Assembly: GCA_049515175.1 (NCBI GenBank)
Contig: JBEKUI010000092.1
Span: forward strand, 1-15,136
DNA: 15,136 nucleotides
Source of the DNA: JACQNR01 sp049515175
GTDB taxonomy: Bacteria; Acidobacteriota; Terriglobia; UBA7540
Direction: 5' to 3'
Shown in pieces: positions 7,544 to 13,812 of this stretch. The notes beneath the pieces are model-generated. The model worked only from the letters and a program-made list of their open reading frames with translations, had not been told where the DNA came from and made no database searches. Both the position numbers and the translations under genes were made by a program. The first letter of the stretch is position 1; every line of letters starts with the position of its first letter.

Positions 7544-8929
7544 ATGGCTCGACCTGTGGTCATGCCCAAACTGGGGCAATCGGAAGAGGAAGGAACTGTT
7601 GTTCGCTGGCTCAAGAAAGAGGGGGATGACGTCACGAAAGGCGATGTTCTTTTCGAAATCGAGACGGACAAAGCTCTCCTGGAAGTGGAAAGTTTCTTCG
7701 ACGGCACCCTGCTCAAGATTGTAGTTCCCGAGGGCCGGACAGTCCTAGTGCAATCCGTTGTGGCCTTCATTGGCGAACCGGGCGAGGCCGTTCCGGAAGT
7801 TACACCTCCCCCTGCCGTGCCTGGAAAGGCAGAAGCGCCGGCAGCGCCAACCGAGGCCTTGAAACAGCCCTCACCTGCACCCGCAGTTGGAGAAGCCAAG
7901 GCTCGGATGGGGAGGCCGATTCTCAGAGAGCGAGAAACTCTGCCTCGAGAAGTGCCGCCGCCTTTGCCGACCGGCATTGAAGCGCCACAACGATTCAAGA
8001 TCAGTCCCCGCGCAGCCAGATTGGCCAAAGAGTGCGCGGTTGATCCCATTCCCATCGCAGGCACTGGTCCCGGGGGCCGGATCGTGGAACGAGATGTGAA
8101 GGCCCACCTGGAGGCCAAAGAGTACAGTCGTCTGCGGATGACGCCCACTGCCAAGAAACTGGCAGCCAAGGAGGGAATCGATATTCTCAGTCTCCAGCCT
8201 AGCGACGATTCGGGTCGCATCACCGTGGCGGACATTGAAACGGTTATCGCGGAACGGCCAAAGCCCTTGACGCGGATGCGCCAGGTGATCGCAGAGCGGT
8301 TGACTCGGAGTTTCACCAGTGCGCCGCACTTCTTTGTGACCGTGTCCGCTGACGTGACGGAACTTGACGCCTTCCGATCTGAGTTGAAGGCCGGGGGCGT
8401 ATCGTACACGATAACCGACTTCATCCTGAAGGCCGCCGCGCTCACGCTCGAGGAATTCCCAACCGTAAACAGCAGCACGGATGGAGTGAATATCTGGTGG
8501 CACAGCAGAATTCATCTTGGTCTGGCCGTAGCGCTGGAGCAAGGGCTGGTGGTTCCTGTCATCCGCGAGGCGAACAAACTCACCCTGGCAGAAATCCACG
8601 ACCGCGCCACGGAGTTGACGGCGAAGGCCCGTGCGGGCAAGCTCACACCGGACGGGATGACGGGGAGCACGTTCACGATTTCCAACATGGGTATGCTGGA
8701 CGTCGAGAACTTCACTGCCATCATCAATCCCGGCGAAAGTGCCATCCTGGCGGTGTCGAGCCACATGAAGCAGCCAGTGGTCAGAGATGATCAGATTGCG
8801 ATCCGGTCTCTCATGAAGATGACCCTATCGTCGGACCACCGGATCATCGACGGCGCTTTGGCCGCCCAATTCATAAATGCGATCAGACAAAAACTCGAGG
8901 AAATAAGCTTCTGGAAGCGTTCGATATAG
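7544..8929 (+). CDS. Dihydrolipoamide acyltransferase (E2) with two peripheral-subunit-binding domains
   Basis: The 461-residue E2 core protein transfers the acyl group from lipoate to CoA. Residues 1-80 are a lipoyl domain with the attachment motif ETDKALLEV and lipoyl Lys43. A Pro/Ala-rich linker follows (~81-150). Two domains of the E1/E3-binding type come next: ~152-189 (ISPRAARLAKECAVD...GTGPGGRIVERDV) and ~198-235 (MTPTAKKLAAKEGID...DDSGRITVADI). The catalytic domain spans ~240-461 and ends with SSDHRIIDGALAAQF, giving active-site His432 and Asp436 of the DHxxxDG motif. Most E2 proteins have one such binding domain, so the tandem pair is unusual. AAGGA lies 10 bases before the ATG and 15 bases separate it from E1. 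Its 3' end overlaps the stump of an E3 gene. Confidence 0.93.
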   Translation: MARPVVMPKLGQSEEEGTVVRWLKKEGDDVTKGDVLFEIETDKALLEVESFFDGTLLKIVVPEGRTVLVQSVVAFIGEPGEAVPEVTPPPAVPGKAEAPAAPTEALKQPSPAPAVGEAKARMGRPILRERETLPREVPPPLPTGIEAPQRFKISPRAARLAKECAVDPIPIAGTGPGGRIVERDVKAHLEAKEYSRLRMTPTAKKLAAKEGIDILSLQPSDDSGRITVADIETVIAERPKPLTRMRQVIAERLTRSFTSAPHFFVTVSADVTELDAFRSELKAGGVSYTITDFILKAAALTLEEFPTVNSSTDGVNIWWHSRIHLGLAVALEQGLVVPVIREANKLTLAEIHDRATELTAKARAGKLTPDGMTGSTFTISNMGMLDVENFTAIINPGESAILAVSSHMKQPVVRDDQIAIRSLMKMTLSSDHRIIDGALAAQFINAIRQKLEEISFWKRSI

Positions 8930-9041
8930 CAGTCATTGGCGCTGGATCCGGTGGGTGGCCAGCCGTGATCAAGGCAGTGCAACTGGAGGTTCACTAGGTC
9001 TGGCAGAGATGGGGGACCTTGGCCCACTCTGCGTGACCAAC
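8911..9041 (+). pseudogene. lpd: Remnant of dihydrolipoamide dehydrogenase (E3), frameshifted and truncated
   Basis: In the frame one base ahead of E2, bases 8920-8988 read FDIAVIGAGSGGWPAVIKAV then QLE, the classic N-terminal FAD-binding strand-glycine-helix of E3 (usual form VIGAGPGGYPAAIRAAQLG). This frame stops at 8995-8997. Shifting frame at about 8997 restores similarity: LAEMGDLGPLCVTN (9000-9041), matching the usual VALVEKGDLGGTCLN that leads to the redox-active cysteine. The space between QL and GDLG is 26 bases where nine codons (27) are expected, so a single-base deletion explains the shift. After about 9041 the match fades and the remaining ~400 codons are absent. No ATG start is left. 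The gene evidently once overlapped the end of E2 in an E1-E2-E3 operon. Confidence 0.78.
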
Positions 9042-9114
9042 CCCGGAAAACTGTGCCAGGGGAGGGTAAGGAATCTGAACTCCTGTCACAGAAAAATGGT
9101 CAACTCAATTTCTC

Positions 9115-9143
9115 TTGACTCTCACATGTTTGCATGCTAGTAG
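9115..9143 (+). promoter_or_regulatory. Sigma70-type promoter upstream of the HpcH/HpaI aldolase
   Basis: The -35 box TTGACT is at 9115-9120 and a -10-like TAGTAG at 9138-9143, with a 17-base spacer and an upstream TGC that could act as an extended -10. The operator begins right at the end of the -10 box. Every distance equals that in the promoter at 2974: -35 start to operator core is 32 bases in both. Confidence 0.6.
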
Positions 9144-9165
9144 TACGATGTCTGACATCGGACTA
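9141..9165. promoter_or_regulatory. Dyad operator copy 2 (extended palindrome, GATGTC-N-GACATC core)
   Basis: The core CGATGTCTGACATCG (9146-9160) is a perfect 15-base inverted repeat. One unmatched pair (9145/9161) is followed by matched TAGT (9141-9144) and ACTA (9162-9165), giving a 25-base near-perfect palindrome. It shares GT-N2-GATGTC-N-GACATC-N2-AC with the copy at 3002-3022. The position over the -10/+1 region suggests repression. A dimeric, probably GntR/FadR-like, regulator encoded elsewhere would bind it (inference). Confidence 0.75.
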
Positions 9166-9323
9166 CGTGACCATGGCATCAGACCAAGGGGGAATCAGGT
9201 TTTCCGTCGAGAGGGGCGAAACACTCCTGGAGTAACTGTTGCCCGCAGAATGATCCAGCCGGTCATGGAAGACTATTACAAAGCGGCGTGGGCCGTATCT
9301 CAGTTCATGCGTGGGATCAATCG
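9166..9323 (+). other. Leader between operator 2 and the aldolase, possibly holding a gene remnant
   Basis: A forward frame running to the TGA at 9325-9327 ends in ARRMIQPVMEDYYKAAWAVS then QFMRGINR and overlaps the aldolase start as ATGA, the arrangement usual for coupled genes in an operon. In another frame an ATG at 9173 opens a 20-residue reading (MASDQGGIRFSVERGETLLE) stopping at 9233-9235. Together these could be the two ends of a small, deleted or frameshifted first gene of this operon. I do not recognise the family and it may be chance. Confidence 0.22.
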
Positions 9324-10139
9324 ATGAATACTTCCGCCATTCGAAGGTTTCGAGAAAAACTCAAGTCAGACCAGCCAGCGTACGGGCTGTGGGTCACTCT
9401 TGAATCGCCAAGTATCACTGAAATGGCCGCAGCGCTTGGATTAGACTGGGTTGTTATTGATGCAGAACATGGGTCTCTGGATTGGCAGCAGATTGTGCAG
9501 CACATCAGGGCGGTCGTGCGCAGTTCTACTGTAATAATGGTGCGGCTTGCCGAAATGAACATTGGCCTCGTCAAGCGAGCGCTAGACATTGGAGCTGACG
9601 GGATTGCCGCCCCATTTATAGAAACCGCGGATCAACTCCGCCAATTACTTGCGTATGCTCAGTACCCCCCCGCAGGCGTCAGGGCCGTTGGTGGCGATCG
9701 AGCAACTGTCTGGGGGCAATGCCTTGCCGAGCACGTGCAAGAGGCTAATGAGCACGTGTTAGTCCTTCCCAACCTTGAAACTCTCAAAGCAAGGCAGAAT
9801 ATCGATGCCATTCTAAGCGTGGCAGGCGTGGACACCTTTTTTCTGGGACCTGCAGACTATTCGGCGAGTGCTGGGTACGCCGGCCAATGGCAGGGGCCGG
9901 GCGTTGCCGAGCAGCTTCTTGAGATTAATAGCAGAATCCGCGCAAAGGGTAAGTATTGCGGTGTAATTGCCACTGACAGCGAAGACTTGGTCCGCCGGCG
10001 CGATCAGGGTTTCCGAATCATTGCACTCGGAGTCGACACCGGCCTGCTGGCTCGTGGGCTCAAGAGTGGCCTGGCCTCGGTAGGCGTCCATCCAAAGTTC
10101 TCGACGTCACTTGCGGCCACGTCTGACACCGCACCGTAA
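9324..10139 (+). CDS. HpcH/HpaI-family class II aldolase (2-oxo-3-deoxy acid type)
   Basis: With the start at ATG 9324 (GTGGGA seven bases upstream) the product is 271 residues, the normal size for this family of metal-dependent aldolases that cleave 2-oxo-3-deoxy or 4-hydroxy-2-oxo acids into pyruvate and an aldehyde. Motifs: GLWVTLESPSITEMAAALG (21-39), DWVVIDAEHGSLD (41-53) with the catalytic-type His49, Arg74 in IMVRLAE, GADGIAAPFIETADQ (90-104), YPPAGVRAVGG (114-124), LPNLETL (148-154) with metal-ligand Glu152, and FLGPADYSASAG (173-184) with Asp178. Relatives include HpaI, RhmA and GarL; the exact substrate cannot be inferred, and NLET replaces the usual QIET. The earlier in-frame ATG at 9288 is less likely because it adds residues outside the family boundary. 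It follows the operator-controlled promoter at 9115. Confidence 0.9.
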   Translation: MNTSAIRRFREKLKSDQPAYGLWVTLESPSITEMAAALGLDWVVIDAEHGSLDWQQIVQHIRAVVRSSTVIMVRLAEMNIGLVKRALDIGADGIAAPFIETADQLRQLLAYAQYPPAGVRAVGGDRATVWGQCLAEHVQEANEHVLVLPNLETLKARQNIDAILSVAGVDTFFLGPADYSASAGYAGQWQGPGVAEQLLEINSRIRAKGKYCGVIATDSEDLVRRRDQGFRIIALGVDTGLLARGLKSGLASVGVHPKFSTSLAATSDTAP

Positions 10140-10149
10140 TGCATCTATG

Positions 10150-10209
10150 AAGCCGCCTGCTCGCCCCCGGGCTAAGTGGCCTGCAAGTCCGGTGCCAAGT
10201 CGCCTGCAA
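10150..10209 (+). repeat. Three phased 13-base direct repeats between aldolase and hydroxyacid dehydrogenase
   Basis: Imperfect copies start at 10150 (AAGCCGCCTGCTC), 10174 (AAGTGGCCTGCAA) and 10197 (AAGTCGCCTGCAA), spaced 24 and 23 bases, close to two helical turns. An inverted partial copy, TGCAGGC, lies at 10282-10288. They lie in the 190-base gap before the dehydrogenase and may be regulator sites or simple duplications. No known site family is recognised. Confidence 0.4.
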
Positions 10210-10221
10210 CTGCCAAAATGT

Positions 10222-10256
10222 CATGTCCATATTGAGGGTATGTCTGTCTGGACATG
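10222..10256. promoter_or_regulatory. Inverted repeats with ATGTC/GACAT half-sites upstream of the hydroxyacid dehydrogenase
   Basis: CATGTCC (10222-10228) and GGACATG (10250-10256) form a 7-base inverted repeat separated by 21 bases. Within it ATGTC (10240-10244) and GACAT (10251-10255) repeat the half-sites of the two strong operators but with a six-base instead of one-base spacer. It may be a weak or degenerate site of the same regulator. No clear promoter boxes at the matching distance are visible. Confidence 0.3.
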
Positions 10257-10329
10257 CGACTTTGTTAGGAAAGGCGATCACTGCAGGCATGTCGATCGTA
10301 TTTCAATTACTTGGGTTATGGAGGTATAG

Positions 10330-11394
10330 ATGGTTTCTTCAGATGAAAAGATGTTTCACATTGCCATTTCTGCGGACTTTTACTCTTCGGACGGTTCGTT
10401 GCAGTTTCGGGATATCGGGTTGGCAAAGTTTGCCGCCCATCCGCAGATTCAGCACAAGCCTCTGAAAGAATTCCGGCCGCAGGTCGGGAGCGATCAGCTA
10501 AAGGGATTCCAGGGACTGATCACGGGGAACGCCGGTGTCACCGCCGATTCACTTACCAACACTCAGGATCTGCTCGCTATAGCGCGTTTCGGAGTAGGCT
10601 ATGACGATATCGATGTGGGGGCGTGTACGGAAGCAGACGTTGTCTTTCTCACCGCGCCTGGCTCTGTTGATTACTCCATGGCGGAAGCAACAGTGGGATG
10701 GATGATCGCGCTTAGCCACCATGTTCGGACTAAGGATCTCTTGGTGCGCGAGGGAAGATGGGATCTGGAACCCAATTATATGGGATGTGAACTTCGTGAC
10801 CGGGTGTTTGGCTCCGTCGGATTCGGTGGGATTGCAGGGGCAACTCTACGGCTGCTGCGGTGCTTCGGCATGAAACAAGCTATCGCCTACGATCCATACG
10901 TAAAGGCTGCCGACATTGAATCAAACGGAGTCCAGCCCGTAAGCCTCGAGGAACTCATGACTCGGGCAGATTTCGTCTCTATCCATTGCCCGTTGAACAA
11001 ACAGACCCGGAACCTGATCACCAAGGAACAGCTAAGTCTCATGAAACCCGAAGCTTATTTGATCAACACAGCCCGAGGGGGGATCGTCAACGAAGACGAT
11101 CTGTTCGAAGTACTCCTCAACCATCGGATCGCCGGCGCCGCCCTCGATGTCTTTGTTGGCGAACCTTTCAACCAGCCACATCGGTTCGGTCAACTCGAGA
11201 ACGTGTTGCTGGCCCCTCACTCTATTGGCCACACTCACGAGGCATTCCGTGACATCGGAGCTACTTCCTGCCACGGCATGGTCGAGCTGGCCTATGGCCG
11301 TAAGCCCTCTAAAGGTGTCATCAACTCCGAGGTTTTCGACCGCCCGGGTTTCCGTGCTAAGTGGGAACGCGTTCGACTAGCGGCGCATGGCTAA
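10330..11394 (+). CDS. D-isomer-specific 2-hydroxyacid dehydrogenase (phosphoglycerate dehydrogenase-like)
   Basis: The 354-residue product has GGAGG at 10320-10324, five bases before the ATG. The family interconverts 2-oxoacids and D-2-hydroxyacids with NAD(P)H; members act on 3-phosphoglycerate, glyoxylate, hydroxypyruvate or D-lactate. Seen: IARFGVGYDDIDVGAC (84-99), the Rossmann motif VGFGGIAGATLRLL (163-176) where the third Gly of GxGxxG is Ala169, an acidic Asp188 after the second strand (AYDPY) favouring NAD, then INTARGGIVNEDDL (245-258) with catalytic Arg249, ALDVFVGEP (271-279) with Glu278, and APHSIGHT (295-302) with His297. All three catalytic residues are intact, so it should be active. 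It lies 190 bases after the aldolase in the same direction and is followed by a hairpin, so the two may share a transcript. The substrate is unknown; glyoxylate, hydroxypyruvate or a related oxidised sugar fragment is possible. Confidence 0.9.
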   Translation: MVSSDEKMFHIAISADFYSSDGSLQFRDIGLAKFAAHPQIQHKPLKEFRPQVGSDQLKGFQGLITGNAGVTADSLTNTQDLLAIARFGVGYDDIDVGACTEADVVFLTAPGSVDYSMAEATVGWMIALSHHVRTKDLLVREGRWDLEPNYMGCELRDRVFGSVGFGGIAGATLRLLRCFGMKQAIAYDPYVKAADIESNGVQPVSLEELMTRADFVSIHCPLNKQTRNLITKEQLSLMKPEAYLINTARGGIVNEDDLFEVLLNHRIAGAALDVFVGEPFNQPHRFGQLENVLLAPHSIGHTHEAFRDIGATSCHGMVELAYGRKPSKGVINSEVFDRPGFRAKWERVRLAAHG

Positions 11395-11401
11395 GCACAG
11401 G

Positions 11402-11433
11402 GCCCTCCCTCTCATTAAAGCGTGAGGGAGGGC
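11402..11433 (+). terminator. GC-rich hairpin after the hydroxyacid dehydrogenase
   Basis: GCCCTCCCTC (11402-11411) and GAGGGAGGGC (11424-11433) form a perfect 10-base-pair stem with a 12-base loop, starting eight bases after the stop codon. The position fits a terminator, but no T-run follows (ATCACAAG), so it may instead protect the transcript end or act with another factor. Confidence 0.55.
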
Positions 11434-11551
11434 ATCACAAGAGCGGGTTCTGGCTCAATCTGTTAATGGTCTATTTTCTATTCGTTAGACTGAATATCCC
11501 CCGATTGGAGCCGATAAGGTTCGACGGCTCCCATGTCTTAGGAGGAAAACC

Positions 11552-12325
11552 ATGAAGCTCAGGGATCGCGTCGTGGTCGTTACTGGAGGTGGCTCGGGCA
11601 TCGGCCGTGCCAGCGCTATTGCATTTGCCAGCGAAGGGGCACGGGTCGCCGTCGCCGACATCCGTATAGCAGCTGCCGAGGAAACTGCCAGACATATTGA
11701 GACCGCAAAAGGAGTTGCCTGGGCAGTGAAAGCAGACGTCTCAAGCGCGGAGTCAGTCCAAGAGTTGGTCCACAAAACTATCGAAACCTTTTCCCGCGTT
11801 GACGCGCTCCTCAACAACGCAGCAATCCAAGTCAACAAGACCGTCGAGGATACGACTGTTGATGAATGGAATCGAGAAATCGGAGTCAATCTTGGTGGAG
11901 TTTTCCTGTGCTCAAAGTTTTTCTTGCCACACCTTAAAAAGACGAAGGGATGCATCATCAATATGTCATCCGTTAACGGTTTCTTCGTCGAGCCGACCTG
12001 TGCTGGGTATTGCGCGACAAAAGGTGGCATCATCGCACTCACCAAGGCGATGGCCATCGATCATGGAAAGGACGGCGTTCGCGTGAACTGCATATGCCCT
12101 GGATACATCGATGCCGGCTTGGCATGGGAGTATTTTGAGACACAACCCAACCCGACGACAGCAAGAGAAGCAGCATCAAAGCTCCACGCGCTGTGGAGGA
12201 TCGGCAAACCCGAGGAAGTTGGTCGGGTTGCAGTCTTCCTCGCTAGTGACGACGCTTCGTTCATGACTGGCACCGCGGTGGTCGTAAGTGGAGGCTTCGG
12301 TTCAGGTTTGCCGCCGAGTGCATGA
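11552..12325 (+). CDS. Short-chain dehydrogenase/reductase (classical SDR, NAD-type)
   Basis: The 257-residue product has AGGAGG at 11540-11545, six bases before the ATG. Classical SDR features are complete: cofactor motif TGGGSGIG (11-18), acidic Asp36 at the end of the second strand (VADIR) favouring NAD over NADP, NNAA (88-91, usually NNAG), catalytic Ser140 in INMSSVNG, Tyr153 and Lys157 in YCATK, and CPGYIDAGL (182-190) after the active site; the C-terminus has FLASDDASFMTGTAVVVSGG. Such enzymes oxidise or reduce secondary alcohols, commonly sugars, sugar acids or polyols, in cytosolic catabolism. The 118 bases between the upstream hairpin and this gene are AT-richer (TATTTTCTATT near 11472-11482) and include GTCTA (11469-11473) inverted as TAGAC (11486-11490), so it probably has its own promoter. 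Substrate not determinable. Confidence 0.92.
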   Translation: MKLRDRVVVVTGGGSGIGRASAIAFASEGARVAVADIRIAAAEETARHIETAKGVAWAVKADVSSAESVQELVHKTIETFSRVDALLNNAAIQVNKTVEDTTVDEWNREIGVNLGGVFLCSKFFLPHLKKTKGCIINMSSVNGFFVEPTCAGYCATKGGIIALTKAMAIDHGKDGVRVNCICPGYIDAGLAWEYFETQPNPTTAREAASKLHALWRIGKPEEVGRVAVFLASDDASFMTGTAVVVSGGFGSGLPPSA

Positions 12326-12623
12326 TTTTCCGCGCTTCCGTTCTTGTAGGGCCAGGGGGACACTCGCCACGACATGGGGATTTTGGAGGCGCGGATCGAC
12401 GGAAATCCTGTGGCGACAGGGGATATGTATTTACCCAAGCAGTGAGTGGTCTGGGGTTTTTGTACCACTTTCAGAGTGAGTTCTCGGCCCCTTCGGTGCC
12501 TGCTCTCCTGTCAATCTCCCTGCGATAGCCGCTCAATGTGGCATCACCGTCTCCTTCTTTCGGTCGGCATCCGTACGCGCTGATACTTGACTCCATCGCC
12601 GAGTCGGGTGTCCACCAGGGCAT
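12326..12623. other. 298-base gap between the SDR gene and the hsdR remnant
   Basis: No supported gene is seen. A 23-codon forward frame at 12374-12445 (MGILEARIDGNPVATGDMYL then PKQ) reads protein-like but has no ribosome site or known family. The SDR gene and the hsdR remnant converge here; no clear hairpin with a T-run is visible. Confidence 0.4.
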
Positions 12624-13812
12624 CTACGGCGCATACAACAGCGTCTGCAATTCGTTGGCAGCGGAGCGCAAGTTTTCCGTGCCACCGAACATTGCCGCGA
12701 TTTCCATCACCGTGCCACGCTCGGAGATGGGCGGGACCTTGAGGATTTCGGGAATCTGGAACTGCGCCATTCCGTATTCGATGTATTTCTCCAGAATGTC
12801 GCCGAGCACCTCGCGCGCCTTGGGAGCGTATTTGTCGAAAAAGCCTTTCTGCTCGCGCCGTAACGCCTCTGCCCGCTCGCGCCGGGTGCGGAGTGGGAAA
12901 TCGTACGCAATGTGGCAAAGCAGATCGAAGGGATCGGCTTCGGCCTGCTTCAAGGCTTCGGCAAGTTCCTCTAAGAAAATGCCCCGTTCTTCCAGCGCCG
13001 TGATAATTGCGGCCCGCTCCTCGGCAATCGACCACCGTGAGCGCAATGCGGCCGCCGAGGGACACATGCTCCGCACCTTTTCCGCCGTGTAGTCAGTGAA
13101 ACTTACCACTCGAAATTGCTTGCTATCGGCGTCAAGTTCGTAGACCAGATGAGTGGCAATTTCCACCGACCCGGTGTCCACATAATACTTCCGGCGCGGG
13201 GGCTCGCCGCCATTGCCCATGACCTGGGGTTCTCCCGTCTGCTCTCCAGATTCGTTCATCTCTTCTTCAGTGACGAGGGCCGGCTCACCATCGAAATCGG
13301 GATCGGCAAAAAGCCGCGTGGCGCTACCCGCGTAATCGAGAATATTGAAGTAGAGCTTGCCGTCGTCGCGGACGCCCGTCCCCCGGCCGATGATTTGCTT
13401 GAACTCGGTCATCGGGTTGATCACCCGGACCAGGACGACATTCCTGCAGATGGGGACATCGACCCCCGTAATGAGCATCTGCGAAGTCGTGTTCGACAAT
13501 ACCGTGCCCGTTTGTCGAGTAGGCGAACTTCAGCCCAAGGATCAGCGCGTATTCATTGGCCTGCTGGAGACCGTCGCCAGGATTCTTATAGGCAGCCTTT
13601 GCTTCTACTACTGCGATAGCGAAATCACGACGGAAGCGCAGAAGGTAATCGGCGCGCTTTTGTGGGCGACGCGTGACTTTGCTTCCCGCCACGACGATTC
13701 GCCCGTCAGTGAAGGTCTTTTGTCCGCTGATTTGCTCGTCATTCCACCCCGCTGCGTATAGCTTGGGCAGGACGTACTTGCGGCAAGTGTCGGCTTCGGT
13801 GAGTGTGGGCAT
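12624..13812 (-). pseudogene. hsdR: Type I restriction enzyme R subunit (HsdR) with central deletion and frameshift
   Basis: Reading the minus strand from ATG 13810-13812, the first ~110 residues are a normal HsdR N-terminus: TEADTCRKYVLPKL, TFTDGRIVVAG, and a PD-(D/E)xK-type nuclease core with Asp55 (RADYLL) and Glu70-Ala-Lys72 (VVEAK), then GLQQANEYA and YSTNGHGIVEHDF. At about 13490 the frame changes and the sequence jumps to helicase motif V (ITGVDVPICRN) and motif VI (QIIGRGTGVRDD), continuing through FNILDYAGSATRLFADPDFD to a normal C-terminus (AANELQTLLYAP, stop 12624-12626). Roughly 400 residues carrying helicase motifs I-IV (ATP binding and DEAx box) are missing. In motif VI the expected Arg of GRGTR is Gly, and one residue after RDD is lost. 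No hsdM or hsdS is present. The protein cannot work as a translocase. Confidence 0.85.

Noticed and set aside
7540..8764. Two ~300-codon minus-strand frames opposite E2
   Set aside because: E2 has all expected domains on the plus strand; these are high-GC shadow frames.
12538..13092. 184-codon forward frame opposite the hsdR remnant
   Set aside because: The minus strand clearly encodes the HsdR C-terminal region; the forward frame is Ser/Arg-rich without motifs.
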